From positions 62,001 to 126,000 of the forward strand of contig CAZBNP010000006.1 in the NCBI GenBank assembly GCA_964493505.1: a DNA stretch of 64,000 nt. The letters are read 5' to 3'. This document shows, one piece after another, positions 8,543 through 16,564 of this stretch. The notes beneath the pieces are model-generated. The model saw only the letters and a program-made list of their open reading frames with translations. It was not told the DNA's origin and ran no database searches. The first letter of the stretch is position 1. Each line of letters opens with the position of its first letter. The DNA is from Chryseosolibacter sp964493505. GTDB taxonomy: Bacteria; Bacteroidota; Bacteroidia; Cytophagales; Cyclobacteriaceae. The translations under genes and the position numbers were made by a program.

Positions 8543-9549
8543 TTCAACGGTGCCTCCCCGCACCCACTACCTCGTAACCAGAGAGTGTCACCCTCGGCGG
8601 TCACCGATAAGGCAAGTGTCTCTGCTATTACGTTGGCGATCTCTTCGATGGCCTCTTCATTAAACGACACAGTAAGTTTGCAGCCTCTCAATTTATCATC
8701 GATGCGAATCGGCCTGTCGTACACTGCATTCAATACGCTCACCACGGCTTCAAGCGAATGATTGTTAAAGGTGAAAGAACGCGTTTTATACGCCGTGATA
8801 TTGGGGTCGGATTCAACCACGGTAAACGTGCCGGTTGCCCGTTCATACAGACCTCTTTCCTTAGCTCTGAGACGAATTCCGGATTGATGCTCTGTATAGA
8901 ACTGAACTTCTCCTTCATCGACAGCCACCTCTATCGTATTTGACTCCGGATAGGCGGTGACATTAAATGAGGTTCCGATATCCCTGATGAGCGTCTCCCC
9001 GGCCGCGACGATAAAGGTCTTTTCGTCATCGTGACGAATATCGAAGTAAGCCTCGCCGGTCAACGTTGCGATATGAGTGTCACGTCTCTTGTCGAGTACG
9101 TATTCGATCGCGGTATTGCGGTTAAGAAACACGCGGCTGCCTTCGGGCAACGTATCTGCACGGGTTTCCGCCACAGCCAGTATTTCAACCGGGATTGTAT
9201 TGTTACGCGAGAAAAACTGATAGGCGAAGATTCCGGCTACCGCGAAGAGGGCTAACCCCGCGGCGATCTTCATCAACGAGAATCCTGTATCGTTTCGCTG
9301 AATACGAACCGTCTTCGACGAACTCTTGATGTTATTCCTTACGCGATTCCACGCCTCGTCGGTATCGAAAGAAATCACATTTCCAACGGATGCCGCTTTC
9401 TCAAAGATCATCCGGAAGTGATCGAAGTAAGCCTGGTTCTCATCACTGCTCGCTCTCCATTGGTCGACTACCCTCATCTGCTCCGGGGAAGCTTCACCGG
9501 CGACATAATTGCCGATCAGTTCATCAATATTTTCAGGTGTGGCTTTCAC
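8539..9549 (-). CDS. FecR-family anti-sigma / signal-transducing protein
   Basis: This 336-residue single-span protein has a cytoplasmic N-terminal domain (about 1-95, with the ELIGNYVAGEASPEQMRVVD segment) expected to bind the sigma factor. One transmembrane helix follows near residues 97-113 (MKIAAGLALFAVAGIFAYQFF), then a periplasmic FecR domain (GSRVFLNRNTAIEY; LTGEAYFDI; GTSFNVTAYP; DEGEVQF) and a C-terminal STN-like segment (SFNNHSLEAVVSVLNAVYD). In known systems FecR passes a signal from an outer-membrane receptor STN domain to the sigma factor. It starts one base after the sigma-factor stop and overlaps the downstream STN-repeat gene by four bases, so the three are almost certainly one operon. 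Confidence 0.93.
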   Translation of the reverse strand: MKATPENIDELIGNYVAGEASPEQMRVVDQWRASSDENQAYFDHFRMIFEKAASVGNVISFDTDEAWNRVRNNIKSSSKTVRIQRNDTGFSLMKIAAGLALFAVAGIFAYQFFSRNNTIPVEILAVAETRADTLPEGSRVFLNRNTAIEYVLDKRRDTHIATLTGEAYFDIRHDDEKTFIVAAGETLIRDIGTSFNVTAYPESNTIEVAVDEGEVQFYTEHQSGIRLRAKERGLYERATGTFTVVESDPNITAYKTRSFTFNNHSLEAVVSVLNAVYDRPIRIDDKLRGCKLTVSFNEEAIEEIANVIAETLALSVTAEGDTLWLRGSGCGEAPLK

Positions 9550-9550
9550 G

Positions 9551-10129
9551 CTAGTTCAAAAATCCGCTCATGAATAAGACAATTACCGGCAAATAATCCC
9601 TTAGCTTCTCCCTCATTATCTTCAGCGCCTTACCCATGTGGCTCTCTACCGTCTTCACTGAAATGTTCAGCTGCTCGGCGATCTCGGAATACTTGAGTTC
9701 TTCGAACCTGCTTAGTTTGAACACCATGCGGCATTGCTCGGGCAGCTGCTCAACGGCCTCGGATATACGACGTTCGAGTTCGTTTCCGGCTAATACCTGG
9801 CTTACTGACTCGCTGCTGCGCTCCGCCAGCGCCATCTCCTCAACGGCGTGTCGCTGTTTGATCTTTTCATGCTTCAAGACATTGAGGCATGCGTTTCTGA
9901 CCATTGCATATAGATATGACCGGGGTGAAGTGTGGATTTCTACCGCTTCGCGCTTCTCCCATACGAGCAGGAATGTCGTTTGTACGACCTCTTCAGCACC
10001 CTCTTTGTCGCGAAGAAAGCTGTAGGCGTAATTACACAACGGTTGATAATACGTCCTGAATAACATTTCGAAAGTTGTTACATCGCCCTTTGCCAGAGCT
10101 TTAAATCGCAAATGTTCGGCTAAATCCAC
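9551..10129 (-). CDS. ECF-type RNA polymerase sigma factor
   Basis: This sigma-70-family factor of about 192 residues contains region 2 (FEMLFRTYYQPLCNYAYSFL, then VQTTFLLVWEKRE) and region 4 (LPEQCRMVFKLSRFEELKYSEIAEQL, then KTVESHMGKALKIMRE), with the short linker of the FecI-like Bacteroidota class. The start is uncertain: no suitable ATG exists, and I chose the GTG at 10129; a TTG at 10153 would add eight residues. It heads a cassette with fecR and the STN-repeat protein and is divergent from the DUF4254 gene. I found no TAnnTTTG element upstream, consistent with control by another sigma factor or by itself. Confidence 0.9.
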   Translation of the reverse strand: MDLAEHLRFKALAKGDVTTFEMLFRTYYQPLCNYAYSFLRDKEGAEEVVQTTFLLVWEKREAVEIHTSPRSYLYAMVRNACLNVLKHEKIKQRHAVEEMALAERSSESVSQVLAGNELERRISEAVEQLPEQCRMVFKLSRFEELKYSEIAEQLNISVKTVESHMGKALKIMREKLRDYLPVIVLFMSGFLN

Positions 10130-10227
10130 CGTTATTACAGTCGTGTGGTGCAATTTACGGGAATTTGGCTACAGGGTTATGACAACTGCCGTTCAATTCA
10201 CCCTTATGTGGAAGAAAAAAATTAGCT

Positions 10228-10235
10228 TAAATTTG
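10228..10235 (+). promoter_or_regulatory. -7 promoter element of the DUF4254-GT9 pair
   Basis: TAAATTTG, an exact TAnnTTTG match, ends 18 bases before the ATG at 10254 and only six before an ATG at 10242. It argues against the much longer upstream extension of this frame. Confidence 0.5.
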
Positions 10236-10253
10236 GCCTTCATGGCTACATAT

Positions 10254-10865
10254 ATGCTTCAGGCGGGTGATTGTTATCGTATTTTTCAGAAAAGCATCAA
10301 CGATTATCACATGTGGGATAATGTCGATTTGCCTATCGCCAACCCGTTTCCAGCCGGATCCTTCCAGTCGCTCCTGTATCTAAAAAACTGGATCGATACC
10401 GTGCAGTGGCATTTGGAAGACATCATACGCGACCCGAATATCGACCCGGTCGCCGCACTCCAGATCAAAAGACAAATTGACAAGTCCAATCAGGAACGGA
10501 CCGACACCGTCGAGAGAATGGACGATCATTACCTGGCCATGTTCCGGGATGTAAAATTTGCGCCCGAAACGCGGATCAATTCCGAAACCCCGGCGTGGCT
10601 GCTCGATCGTATGAGTATCCTGATGTTGAAGGTATATCACATGGAAGAGCAGACCGAAAGAAGAGATGTCAGTATGCCGCACATCGCCAGGTGCCGCGAG
10701 CGACTTACCGTGTTGCAGGAGCAACAGGTGGACATGGGGTTGGCTTTCGATCAACTCATGGAGGATATCGGGGCCGGCGCGCGCCGGTTTAAAGTGTACA
10801 GACAGATGAAGATGTATAACGACAAAACACTGAATCCGGTCCTGTATAAGACAGCCGATAACTGA
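10254..10865 (+). CDS. DUF4254-family protein
   Basis: This soluble 203-residue protein has no signal peptide and looks all-helical, with many Met, His and Trp residues. Segments such as IFQKSINDYHMWDNVDLP near the start, LKNWIDTVQWHLEDIIRDP and KSNQERTDTVERMDD match my memory of the DUF4254 family, whose biochemical role I do not know. The frame is open to 10143, but the promoter element at 10228-10235 supports the ATG at 10254 (10242 is an alternative). The next gene, 38 bases on, is a GT9 glycosyltransferase, and I recall this pairing from other Bacteroidota, which suggests a role in surface-glycan assembly. That is inference. Confidence 0.75.
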   Translation: MLQAGDCYRIFQKSINDYHMWDNVDLPIANPFPAGSFQSLLYLKNWIDTVQWHLEDIIRDPNIDPVAALQIKRQIDKSNQERTDTVERMDDHYLAMFRDVKFAPETRINSETPAWLLDRMSILMLKVYHMEEQTERRDVSMPHIARCRERLTVLQEQQVDMGLAFDQLMEDIGAGARRFKVYRQMKMYNDKTLNPVLYKTADN

Positions 10866-10903
10866 GTACCTGGTCATATTCCACACCCATTACTATCGCT
10901 GAG

Positions 10904-11971
10904 GTGCCTGTTACAAAGATCCTTGTTTTGCGCTTTTCGGCCATGGGCGATGTAGCCCTGGTCGTTCCCGTGCTCCGGTCGCTGGTCCATGCTTACCCCG
11001 ACGTAGAAGTTACGGTCGTTACGAGACCACGGTTTGCGCCGTTCTTTTACGACATCGAGCGCGTTTCCGTGTTTGTCGCCGACGTAGACCATACGTACAA
11101 TGGCTTTTTTGGCGTACGTGATCTCTTCCGTGCCCTGATCCGGAAATCTTCCTATGACGTGGTCATCGATCTGCACGACCACGTGCGCACGATGGTCCTG
11201 AGAACTTTTTTCAAGTTCTCCTTCACGGATGTGGTCATCTTCGACAAAGGCCGTGCTGAGAAGCGGGCCTTTTCCAGAAAGCAAAATAAGATAACCCAGC
11301 CCCTGCCCCATACGGTAAAGCGCTATCGCGACGCATTTGCCAAGGCAGGCTTTCCTTTTGAACTGACTCCGGGACCTCATCTCATATTAAACAATGAGCT
11401 CCGTGTCGTCGCCGATGACTGGCTTTCACAAAAAGGCCTCGAGAAAAAAGAAACATGGATCGGTATTGCACCATTTGCCGTGCACCGGACGAAGATCTGG
11501 CCACTGGAGAATTATCGTGTCCTCATCGAAAAAATACTCCGCCAGGGACCGGCAAAATTTTTTCTGTTTGGCGGAGGTGAGAACGAGGCCGCGTTTTTTG
11601 AAACTCTCCAGGATGAGTTTCCTCAGAATTGCGTAAGTACGGCGGGGCAGCTCAAGATCCGGCAAGAGATCGCACTCATGAAACACCTCGACATGATGTT
11701 GTGTGTCGACTCATCCAATATGCACATGGCCGCGCTCGCGGGTGTGCCGCTGCTGTCGATATGGGGTGGCACGCATCCCGATGTTGGCTTTGCTCCCTTT
11801 TCCGACAACGTGGGGATTGTGCAGATCGCGCGCGAGGAACTGCCCTGCAGGCCTTGTTCAGTCTATGGCCGTGAAACTTGTTACGTCGGGGGATATCCCT
11901 GCCTGACACGCATCACGCCGGATCGGGTGGCGGACGAGATAGGCCGCATTACCGGTCACAGCCAAGTGTAA
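10904..11971 (+). CDS. glycosyltransferase family 9 (heptosyltransferase-like)
   Basis: This 355-residue cytoplasmic enzyme has the GT9/GT-B fold. The N-terminal motif KILVLRFSAMGDVALVVPVL is characteristic, as is the C-terminal donor-site block (LDMMLCVDSSNMHMAALAGV, then SIWGGTHPDVGFAPF). LPCRPCSVYGRETC near the C-terminus matches the Cys-containing segment often seen in these enzymes. Members transfer heptose or other ADP/UDP-activated sugars to lipopolysaccharide core; the sugar here is unknown. The start is a GTG at 10904. It probably shares a transcript with the DUF4254 gene and ends 11 bases from the convergent rocD, with no terminator seen between them. Confidence 0.9.
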   Translation: MPVTKILVLRFSAMGDVALVVPVLRSLVHAYPDVEVTVVTRPRFAPFFYDIERVSVFVADVDHTYNGFFGVRDLFRALIRKSSYDVVIDLHDHVRTMVLRTFFKFSFTDVVIFDKGRAEKRAFSRKQNKITQPLPHTVKRYRDAFAKAGFPFELTPGPHLILNNELRVVADDWLSQKGLEKKETWIGIAPFAVHRTKIWPLENYRVLIEKILRQGPAKFFLFGGGENEAAFFETLQDEFPQNCVSTAGQLKIRQEIALMKHLDMMLCVDSSNMHMAALAGVPLLSIWGGTHPDVGFAPFSDNVGIVQIAREELPCRPCSVYGRETCYVGGYPCLTRITPDRVADEIGRITGHSQV

Positions 11972-11982
11972 CAACTGCCTGC

Positions 11983-13221
11983 CTACTTCACGTGCGACAG
12001 CACCACCTTTTCGATGATATCGCAGCATTCATGGAGCTGTTCATCCGTGATCACCAGTGGAGGAGCGAATCGAATGATATTTCCGTGTGTCGGCTTAGCG
12101 AGAAGCCCCGCTTCCGCGAGTTCAAGGCAAATATTCCAGGCTGTATCACTGTCCGGCGAATCATTGACGACAATGGCGTTGAGCAGCCCTTTGCCGCGAA
12201 CGAGCGTGATAAGATCGGATCTGCGGATCAGGTCGTTCATGCGGTCGCGAAATATTACGCCGAGTCTGGCAGCATTCTCCTGCAACCGCTCGTCTTTCAC
12301 AACCGCAAGTGCTTCCATGCAAACAACAGCCGCCAGCGGATTCCCTCCGAAAGTAGAACCATGTTCGCCCGGTTTGATGAGCAGCATGATGTCGTCGTCC
12401 GCTAACACACAGGATACGGGAAGTACACCCCCTGAAAGAGCTTTCCCAAGAATGAGGATGTCGGCGCGCACATTCTCATGATCGGCAGCCAGCATTTTTC
12501 CGGTGCGCGCAATTCCGGTTTGTATTTCATCCAGCATCAACAGCACATTATGTTCGCGACATAGCTGCCGGGCTGTCCGGAGATAGCCGTCCCGCGGAAC
12601 ATAGACACCTGCTTCGCCCTGAATGGGTTCGATCCACAGACCACACACATTCGGGTTCGACAATGCATTTGCGAGCGCTTCGGTATCATCGTAGGGAATT
12701 ATCTCAAACCCCGGCATATACGGACCGAAGTCGCGACGAGCATCTGCATCCGTTGATGCCGAGATGATGGTGGTTGTTCGTCCGTGAAAATTATTCCGCA
12801 CAGCAACAATCACCGCCTGGTCGGCAGCGATCTTCTTCGTGCGATAGCCCCATTTCCGCGCCAATTTGATCGCTGTCTCATTTGCTTCAGCCCCGCTGTT
12901 CATAAAGAGAGACTTCTGATAGCCGAACGTCTCGCATATATATTTCTCCGCCAGTCCGAGTTTGTCGTTGTAAAACGCGCGCGACGTCAGGGTAAGCTCT
13001 TTTGCCTGGGTAGTCAGCGCGTGGATGATACGCGGATGGCAATGCCCTTGATTGACGGCGCTATAGGCAGAAAGGAAATCATAATAACGCTTACCGTCTA
13101 CATCCCATAAAAATACGCCCTCGCCGCGGGACAGCACCGCCGGCAGCGGATGATAGTTGTGCGCTCCGTACTTTTCCTCCAATGCTATCGCCTCCCGGCC
13201 GGATGTAACTGATGCTTCCAT
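11983..13221 (-). CDS. rocD: ornithine--oxo-acid aminotransferase
   Basis: This 412-residue PLP enzyme of the class-III aminotransferases transfers the delta-amino group of ornithine to 2-oxoglutarate, giving glutamate semialdehyde and glutamate. The N-terminus EEKYGAHNYHPLPAVLSRGEG is typical of ornithine aminotransferase, more specifically than of acetylornithine or GABA enzymes. Further motifs are FMNSGAEANETAIKLARKWG, the cofactor-binding LMLDEIQTGIARTG and the Schiff-base lysine in LGKALSGG (Lys 260). A TAAATTTG element on the minus strand lies 19 bases upstream of the ATG. Together with the glutamate dehydrogenase in this window it would connect arginine/ornithine nitrogen to glutamate. 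Confidence 0.94.
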   Translation of the reverse strand: MEASVTSGREAIALEEKYGAHNYHPLPAVLSRGEGVFLWDVDGKRYYDFLSAYSAVNQGHCHPRIIHALTTQAKELTLTSRAFYNDKLGLAEKYICETFGYQKSLFMNSGAEANETAIKLARKWGYRTKKIAADQAVIVAVRNNFHGRTTTIISASTDADARRDFGPYMPGFEIIPYDDTEALANALSNPNVCGLWIEPIQGEAGVYVPRDGYLRTARQLCREHNVLLMLDEIQTGIARTGKMLAADHENVRADILILGKALSGGVLPVSCVLADDDIMLLIKPGEHGSTFGGNPLAAVVCMEALAVVKDERLQENAARLGVIFRDRMNDLIRRSDLITLVRGKGLLNAIVVNDSPDSDTAWNICLELAEAGLLAKPTHGNIIRFAPPLVITDEQLHECCDIIEKVVLSHVK

Positions 13222-13240
13222 AGTTGCCTAGTCTAGGGTT

Positions 13241-13248
13241 CAAATTTA
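13241..13248 (-). promoter_or_regulatory. -7 promoter element of rocD
   Basis: The minus strand reads TAAATTTG, an exact TAnnTTTG match, ending 19 bases before the rocD ATG at 13221. Confidence 0.5.
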
Positions 13249-13343
13249 CTGACTTTTGGCGAATTTTCGCGGATTCTCCCGCTATACTACGCGACGACAC
13301 AAGTTGTCAAACGAAAAGCTCAACTTGGTAAAAAGGAATTGGG

Positions 13344-13351
13344 TAACTTTG
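13344..13351 (+). promoter_or_regulatory. -7 promoter element of rmuC, very close to the start codon
   Basis: TAACTTTG is an exact TAnnTTTG match, with a TTG at 13325-13327 sixteen bases upstream. It ends five bases before the ATG at 13357, so transcription would begin at or just after that codon. Either the mRNA is leaderless or the ATG at 13363 is used. Confidence 0.45.
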
Positions 13352-13356
13352 TAAAT

Positions 13357-14661
13357 ATGGAAATGGCATTGGCAATCATCAGTCTGGCAGTAGGTATAGC
13401 ATTGGGCTGGCTTTTTGCCCGTAGTCGCTTCACATCTGAGCGGCAGGCGGATTATGCCACCATCCGCATCGAACAGGAAAAATCCCGGAGCTTATCGCAA
13501 CAAGCGGACGAACTGAAGCGCTCACTCGACAGCGAGCGGGAGAAAGTAATTGCGCTGAATAATACGCTGTCGGCTACTGAAGCCGACTATCGCAATCTGG
13601 AGGAGAAGCTGGCGGAGCGAAAGAAGGAAATGGATCTGCTCCAGGAGCGCTTTACGGCGGAATTCAAGAACCTCGCTAACGACATCCTCGAAAAAAACAG
13701 CGCCAAATTTACGGACCTCAACAAGAGCAGTATGAGCGAGATCCTCTCACCTCTGCGGGATAAAATACTGACCTTTGAAAAGAAAGTAGAAGAAGCTTAT
13801 GACAAGGAGCTTCGCGACAAGATCAGCTTGCGCGAAGAAGTGAAAAAGCTCTATGACCTGAACAGCAGGATCAGCGAAGAGGCCAACAACCTGACCCGCG
13901 CACTTAAGGGCGATACCCGCAGGCAGGGCGATTGGGGCGAGTTTATCCTCGAAACTATCCTGGAGCGGTCAGGGCTAACCAAAGACCGCGAATACCGGAA
14001 GCAGGTGGTGACCACCAATGCGGAAGGCAGCACGATCAAGCCCGACTACCTTATCATGCTGCCGGATAAGCGCCATATCATTGTCGATAGCAAGGTGTCG
14101 CTTATCGCCTATGAGAATTTCGTCAACAGCGACGATGAGGTGGCAAAACCGCGATTCCTGAAATCTCACCTCGATAGTCTGAAGAACCACGTTAAGGCCT
14201 TGAGCGAAAAGAATTACTTCAGCTCGCTGGAGTTCAACACGCCCGATTTTGTACTGATGTTCATCCCTATCGAGTCATCTTTTTCCGTAGCACTACAGGC
14301 GGATCAGGACCTCTTTAATTTCGCCTGGGAGAAGCGTATCGTGATTGTAAGTCCGACGACGCTGCTCGCTACTATGCGGACGATCGCCAGCATGTGGAAG
14401 ATGGACAAGCAAAGCCAGCATGCGTTTCAGATCGCAGAGGAGAGCGGAAAGCTGTATGACAAGTTCAAGCTTTTCATGGACGACATGGTAAAGATCGGCA
14501 ACCAGTTGAACACAACCCGAAGTTCATACGACGAGGCGATGAAGAAGCTGGTTACCGGAAGGGGCAACCTCGTGACTCAGGCGGAGAAACTACGCGAAAT
14601 GGGTGCGAAGAACACCCGGAAAATAGACGATAAGATTATTGAGCGAGCACTGGATCAGTAG
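13357..14661 (+). CDS. rmuC: DNA recombination protein RmuC homologue
   Basis: This 434-residue protein has an N-terminal membrane helix (ALAIISLAVGIALGWLFA), a long coiled coil (about residues 25-115, rich in Glu, Arg, Lys and Leu) and the RmuC core: LRDKILTFEKKVEEAYDKE, GDTRRQGDWGEFILETILER, KPDYLIMLPDKRHIIVDSKV and FMFIPIESSF. The DSK in the last-but-one segment belongs to a restriction-endonuclease-like fold. RmuC limits inversions at short inverted repeats in E. coli; the mechanism is not settled. The start is uncertain between 13357 and 13363 because of the promoter element just upstream. It ends one base from the convergent redoxin gene. Confidence 0.93.
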   Translation: MEMALAIISLAVGIALGWLFARSRFTSERQADYATIRIEQEKSRSLSQQADELKRSLDSEREKVIALNNTLSATEADYRNLEEKLAERKKEMDLLQERFTAEFKNLANDILEKNSAKFTDLNKSSMSEILSPLRDKILTFEKKVEEAYDKELRDKISLREEVKKLYDLNSRISEEANNLTRALKGDTRRQGDWGEFILETILERSGLTKDREYRKQVVTTNAEGSTIKPDYLIMLPDKRHIIVDSKVSLIAYENFVNSDDEVAKPRFLKSHLDSLKNHVKALSEKNYFSSLEFNTPDFVLMFIPIESSFSVALQADQDLFNFAWEKRIVIVSPTTLLATMRTIASMWKMDKQSQHAFQIAEESGKLYDKFKLFMDDMVKIGNQLNTTRSSYDEAMKKLVTGRGNLVTQAEKLREMGAKNTRKIDDKIIERALDQ

Positions 14662-14662
14662 G

Positions 14663-15766
14663 TCAATAGATCCTTCCCAATGCATCCGCAATAATTCTCT
14701 TCATCTCCAGCGGATCGATGATGCCCTGACGGGCGTAGATAATCTCCCCGCCCGGCGCGATGAATAACGTGTACGGCAATGCGCCCTGCCAGTTCTTGTC
14801 TATTGCTTCAATAAAGTCATAGCGATTGCCATTGATAATGTAATTTTTCATCGACGCTTGCTTTTTTACCAGGAAGTTAAGCGCGTTCTGTTTCCTCCCG
14901 GGATCGTCGAATGAAATCGAGATCAGTTCGAATTCACGGTTGCGATACATTCTATGCATATCCACGAATGAAGGAAACTCAATTACGCACGGTCCACACC
15001 ATGTTGCCCACACGTTGACCAGCTTGTAGTTTATTCCGTCATTTTTGATCACGGTGCGAAGATCAGCGAGATTCAACTCCTCAATGGCAACCTTCTCCCT
15101 GGCATAGCGGGCTACTTCGGCTTCCACATACTCCCGTTTGTCCGGCCATTTAATCGAGCATCCGAAAGTCCTGGTGGCTTCAACGGCTACGGGCCTGCCT
15201 GCCAACAATGCATCCAGCGCATTCTTCGTATCGTGGGTCCTTGCTGTACCCGGCTTCTCCCCATCGTCAATTCTTCCGGTATACCGGAGCTTGCGTGCTT
15301 CGTCAAACACAAACACGTGCGGTGTCGCCTGAGGGCCGTACTTCATAGAAGCCTGCGATGTTTCGCCGTCATAGAGGTAGGGAAAATTGAAGTCCCGGTC
15401 TTTCGCGCGGATTTTCATCTCATCAAACGTATCGCCGAGGTCGGTATACCCCAATTCACCAAGCGCCACAGCTTCCGGGTCGTTGGGAGAGATTGCCACA
15501 ACGGCAACCCCGCGTCCTTTGTAGTCGTTCACCAACTGTTTGATCCGCTCTTCGTAGGCCTGGGCCGTGGGACAGTGGTTGCAGGTAAAAACAATCACGA
15601 GTACTTTTGAAGCTACGAAATCCTTCAGAGTATAGGTTTTACCATCTGTTGCGGGGAGCGAAAAGTCGGGAGCGGACGACCCGATAGCGAGCGGAACGGG
15701 GTCAGCTGTGAACGCAACGGAATACGTAACCAGCGAAAACAGCGACAGGGAAAAAATTCTTTTCAT
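14663..15766 (-). CDS. redoxin-TlpA fusion (periplasmic thioredoxin-family protein)
   Basis: This 367-residue exported protein joins two thioredoxin-fold domains. After a signal peptide (SLSLFSLVTYSVAFTA), an AhpC/TSA-like redoxin domain spans about residues 24-190, with TCNHCPTAQAYEERIK (Cys 62 and Cys 65). A short linker contains FGCSIKWPDK (Cys 203). A TlpA/ResA-like domain follows, with NVWATWCGPCVIEF (Cys 257 and Cys 260) and ISISFDDPGRK. Both halves occur alone in Bacteroidota as envelope disulfide or peroxide proteins. The fusion puts a reducing CxxC domain beside a peroxiredoxin-like domain, which could make a self-contained electron relay. That is inference. Confidence 0.88.
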   Translation of the reverse strand: MKRIFSLSLFSLVTYSVAFTADPVPLAIGSSAPDFSLPATDGKTYTLKDFVASKVLVIVFTCNHCPTAQAYEERIKQLVNDYKGRGVAVVAISPNDPEAVALGELGYTDLGDTFDEMKIRAKDRDFNFPYLYDGETSQASMKYGPQATPHVFVFDEARKLRYTGRIDDGEKPGTARTHDTKNALDALLAGRPVAVEATRTFGCSIKWPDKREYVEAEVARYAREKVAIEELNLADLRTVIKNDGINYKLVNVWATWCGPCVIEFPSFVDMHRMYRNREFELISISFDDPGRKQNALNFLVKKQASMKNYIINGNRYDFIEAIDKNWQGALPYTLFIAPGGEIIYARQGIIDPLEMKRIIADALGRIY

Positions 15767-15876
15767 AGTTCAGCGATTTTACAGGGGAAGTTAAACAATG
15801 CTGAGATATGTTGCGCCCGGTATTTTCACATAAGTGTTTTTGTGCGACATTTACGGGATTCAGAATCATTTGAACA

Positions 15877-16251
15877 ATGAAAATAACTCCGGATAACAGG
15901 CTCAGGAAACTAATCGTAGTAGGTGACCGCGTGCTGATACAGCCTGTCAAACAAACGGAAAAAACCGAAAGCGGGCTTTACCTGCCACCCGGTGTACAGG
16001 AAAAGGAGAAGATTCAAAGCGGCTATGTTATCAAGGTCGGTCCCGGCTATCCCCTGCCGCTCCCGGCAGACGAAGATGAAATGTGGAAAGGAAAAGAGGA
16101 GCGGGTAAAATATCTCCCGCTACAGGCGCAGGAAGGCGATCTGGCGATATTCCTGCAGCGTGGTGCTGTGGAGGTAAACTATGAAAAAGAGAAATTCTTC
16201 ATCGTCCCACAGGCATCCATTTTGATGCTTGAACGCGAAGAAGAACTTTAA
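15877..16251 (+). CDS. GroES-like co-chaperonin (divergent)
   Basis: This 124-residue protein has the Cpn10 fold. The family motif is visible as VGDRVLIQPVKQTEKTESGL, then a mobile-loop-like stretch (YLPPGVQEKEKIQSG) and GYVIKVGPGYPLP. The C-terminal strand FIVPQASILMLE corresponds to the usual end of GroES. It is about 25 residues longer than classical GroES because of an insertion around residues 65-85 (ADEDEMWKGKEERVKYLP), and no groEL follows. It is therefore probably a paralogue rather than the main co-chaperonin; whether it binds GroEL is unknown. The next gene, 11 bases on, encodes a 67-residue unknown protein. Confidence 0.82.
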   Translation: MKITPDNRLRKLIVVGDRVLIQPVKQTEKTESGLYLPPGVQEKEKIQSGYVIKVGPGYPLPLPADEDEMWKGKEERVKYLPLQAQEGDLAIFLQRGAVEVNYEKEKFFIVPQASILMLEREEEL

Positions 16252-16262
16252 ATCCGTATAGC

Positions 16263-16466
16263 ATGGCCGGGCTCTCATTTGATGTTTTGCGGACAGGAAG
16301 AAAATATCGCCTGACAAACTACGGCGAGAAACACGAGTTCGTAATAGAAAGCGTGCTGGGAAATGGCGACTTTAAGGTGAAAGACCTGCTGACGCTTGAG
16401 CGCTTTCGTTTGAAAGAACTCATCACGTACGGGCGGGGAAAAGACTATCTCCTGGAAGAACTCTAG
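16263..16466 (+). CDS. small unknown basic protein after groES-like gene
   Basis: I do not recognise this 67-residue protein. It has an ATG start at 16263 and sits 11 bases after the GroES-like gene, so the two are probably co-transcribed. It is charged and soluble, has no signal peptide or membrane helix, and looks like a small beta barrel of alternating strands (SFDVLRTGRKYRLTN, HEFVIESVLGNGDFKVKD, RFRLKELITY). Normal codon use in line with the neighbours and tight spacing support a real gene. Confidence 0.6.
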   Translation: MAGLSFDVLRTGRKYRLTNYGEKHEFVIESVLGNGDFKVKDLLTLERFRLKELITYGRGKDYLLEEL

Positions 16467-16564
16467 CATGCGCCGGATCCGGATCTGGCACGAAGATCGC
16501 TGGTTTGTTGTTTCTGAAGACAATAGAATTGGAATATTGATGAGACTTAACGTCCTCTGTTATT

